In this document: piece by piece, positions 50,491-51,003 of the stretch
Numbering within the stretch: the stretch's first letter is position 1
Layout of the letters: the number at the start of each line of letters is the position of its first letter
Origin: an uncultured Pelagibacteraceae bacterium
GTDB taxonomy: Bacteria; Pseudomonadota; Alphaproteobacteria; Pelagibacterales; Pelagibacteraceae
DNA length: 51,003 bases
NCBI GenBank assembly: GCA_902604975.1
Contig: CACLAY010000004.1
Location: forward strand, 1-51,003
Reading direction: 5' to 3'
Notes under the pieces: model-generated
What the model was told of the DNA's origin: nothing
Databases searched by the model: none
The model's input: the letters and a program-made list of their open reading frames with translations, nothing else
Translations under genes and position numbers: made by a program

Positions 50491-51003
50491 TCAGTTAATT
50501 GCAACAGGTTTTGAGGCTAATAGCTTTACAGTTTTTCTTGCAGCCCTTTTACAGAATTTTGGAGGTATTTTTTTCAAAATTAGGCTCATATCTTTTAGAA
50601 CAATTTCACCCATATCAAAAAAAGCCTGTTCTAAAGCTCCAGCTCTATGAGCTGAAAATAATACATTTTTAAGTTTTCTAATTGGATCATTTTTTTTTAC
50701 CGGCTCTTCAGGGAATACGTCCGTTGCAACATAAATATCCCCTTTTTTAATTCTTTTTTTAAGATCTTCAAAGTTAACAATCGCTGCTCTACTCATTAAA
50801 ATAAAAACTGATTTTGGCTTCATTTTATTCAATAATTTTTTGTTTATTAAATTTTTGTTTTTAGTTGTGATTGTAGCCAATACATAAATAATCTCACAAT
50901 TTCTAAACATTTTATTTAAATTTATAGATTTAAAGCCAGCTTTCTTAATAATTTTGTTTGGCACCCAAGGATCATAAACATTTATGTTTTTTGTAAAGGG
51001 TAA
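50491..51003 (-). CDS. D-2-hydroxyacid dehydrogenase, C-terminal part (runs off the right edge)
   Basis: The frame is open to the last base, so the N-terminus is missing; a GTG at 50964 is internal. The visible 170 residues are the latter part of the NAD-binding domain and the C-terminal domain of a 2-hydroxyacid dehydrogenase, with catalytic Arg in LMSRAAIV, Glu in PEEPV and His in SAHRAGA. It resembles the 3-phosphoglycerate dehydrogenase/hydroxypyruvate reductase group. The ATPase gene starts 22 nt after its stop, so it may belong to the sugar importer operon. Confidence 0.88.
   Translation of the reverse strand, partial: LPFTKNINVYDPWVPNKIIKKAGFKSINLNKMFRNCEIIYVLATITTKNKNLINKKLLNKMKPKSVFILMSRAAIVNFEDLKKRIKKGDIYVATDVFPEEPVKKNDPIRKLKNVLFSAHRAGALEQAFFDMGEIVLKDMSLILKKIPPKFCKRAARKTVKLLASKPVAIN

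Noticed and set aside
1..51003. tRNA, rRNA, CRISPR array, insertion sequence, phage or toxin-antitoxin genes
   Set aside because: Intergenic regions were read for these; all are under 200 bp and none shows a cloverleaf, repeat-spacer pattern, transposase or inverted terminal repeats.

Overview
The window looks like a chromosomal piece of a streamlined, very AT-rich marine alphaproteobacterium, most likely Pelagibacterales (SAR11) or a similar low-GC lineage such as HIMB59/AEGEAN-169. The basis is by-eye base composition, genes that abut or overlap almost everywhere, no stretch over 300 bp without a gene, and a gene set dominated by solute-binding-protein importers and organic-acid catabolism. 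No rRNA, tRNA, insertion sequence, phage gene or CRISPR array was seen. The lineage is inferred; no marker gene settles it.

Layout. (1) 1-1763: a cut-off alpha/beta hydrolase, an aspartate/glutamate racemase and a 1-Cys peroxiredoxin, the last two sharing a bidirectional terminator. (2) 1895-5639 (+): a sulfur cluster with a mitochondrial-type sulfide:quinone oxidoreductase, an ETHE1-type persulfide dioxygenase, an unlisted 36-residue peptide with 12 cysteines in a (CxCxx)4 pattern, serine acetyltransferase and a cysteine synthase. (3) 5724-7862 (+): five tiny single-domain proteins (two SnoaL-like, one GYD, one DUF1330, one unassigned) followed by a secreted His/Met-rich cupredoxin. (4) 7911-8988: an SMR-type membrane protein lacking the essential Glu14, a DUF952 protein and an AhpD-like protein. 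(5) 9001-15817 (-): a complete oligopeptide/dipeptide ABC importer, a glutamine amidotransferase and an inositol-phosphatase-type enzyme, with a divergent TauD/GBBH-type dioxygenase. (6) 16987-27904 (-): an almost gapless run with a TRAP importer, a sugar-acid oxidation route (3-hydroxyisobutyrate-type dehydrogenase, SDR, FAH-family hydrolase, enolase-superfamily enzyme, SMP-30 lactonase), PEP carboxylase and CcdA. (7) 28029-33146: an IlvD/Edd dehydratase with a 2-hydroxyacid dehydrogenase, divergent from a UxaA-type dehydratase and an EamA exporter. (8) 33139-39144 (-): a CUT1-type sugar ABC importer with an SDR and a Gfo/Idh/MocA oxidoreductase. (9) 39332-46208: a tripartite tricarboxylate (TTT) importer with an SDR and a ROK kinase, divergent from a PdxA-like dehydrogenase and a rhamnonate-dehydratase-like enzyme. 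(10) 46209-51003 (-): ribokinase, FucU/RbsD mutarotase, a CUT2 (ribose/fructose-type) ABC importer and a cut-off 2-hydroxyacid dehydrogenase.

How it works together. From about 9 kb rightwards this is a nutrient-uptake island. Five importers of five different classes (Dpp ABC, TRAP, CUT1 ABC, TTT, CUT2 ABC) each sit beside soluble enzymes that would handle the imported compound, mostly sugars and sugar acids converted to pyruvate and small hydroxyacids. In all five cassettes the binding-protein gene is immediately followed by an RNA stem-loop, which should make the binding protein more abundant than the membrane parts. The left 9 kb deals with sulfide, thiols, peroxide and probably copper. The most novel-looking items are the Cys-rich peptide embedded between sulfide oxidation and cysteine synthesis, and the small-protein cassette beside it.
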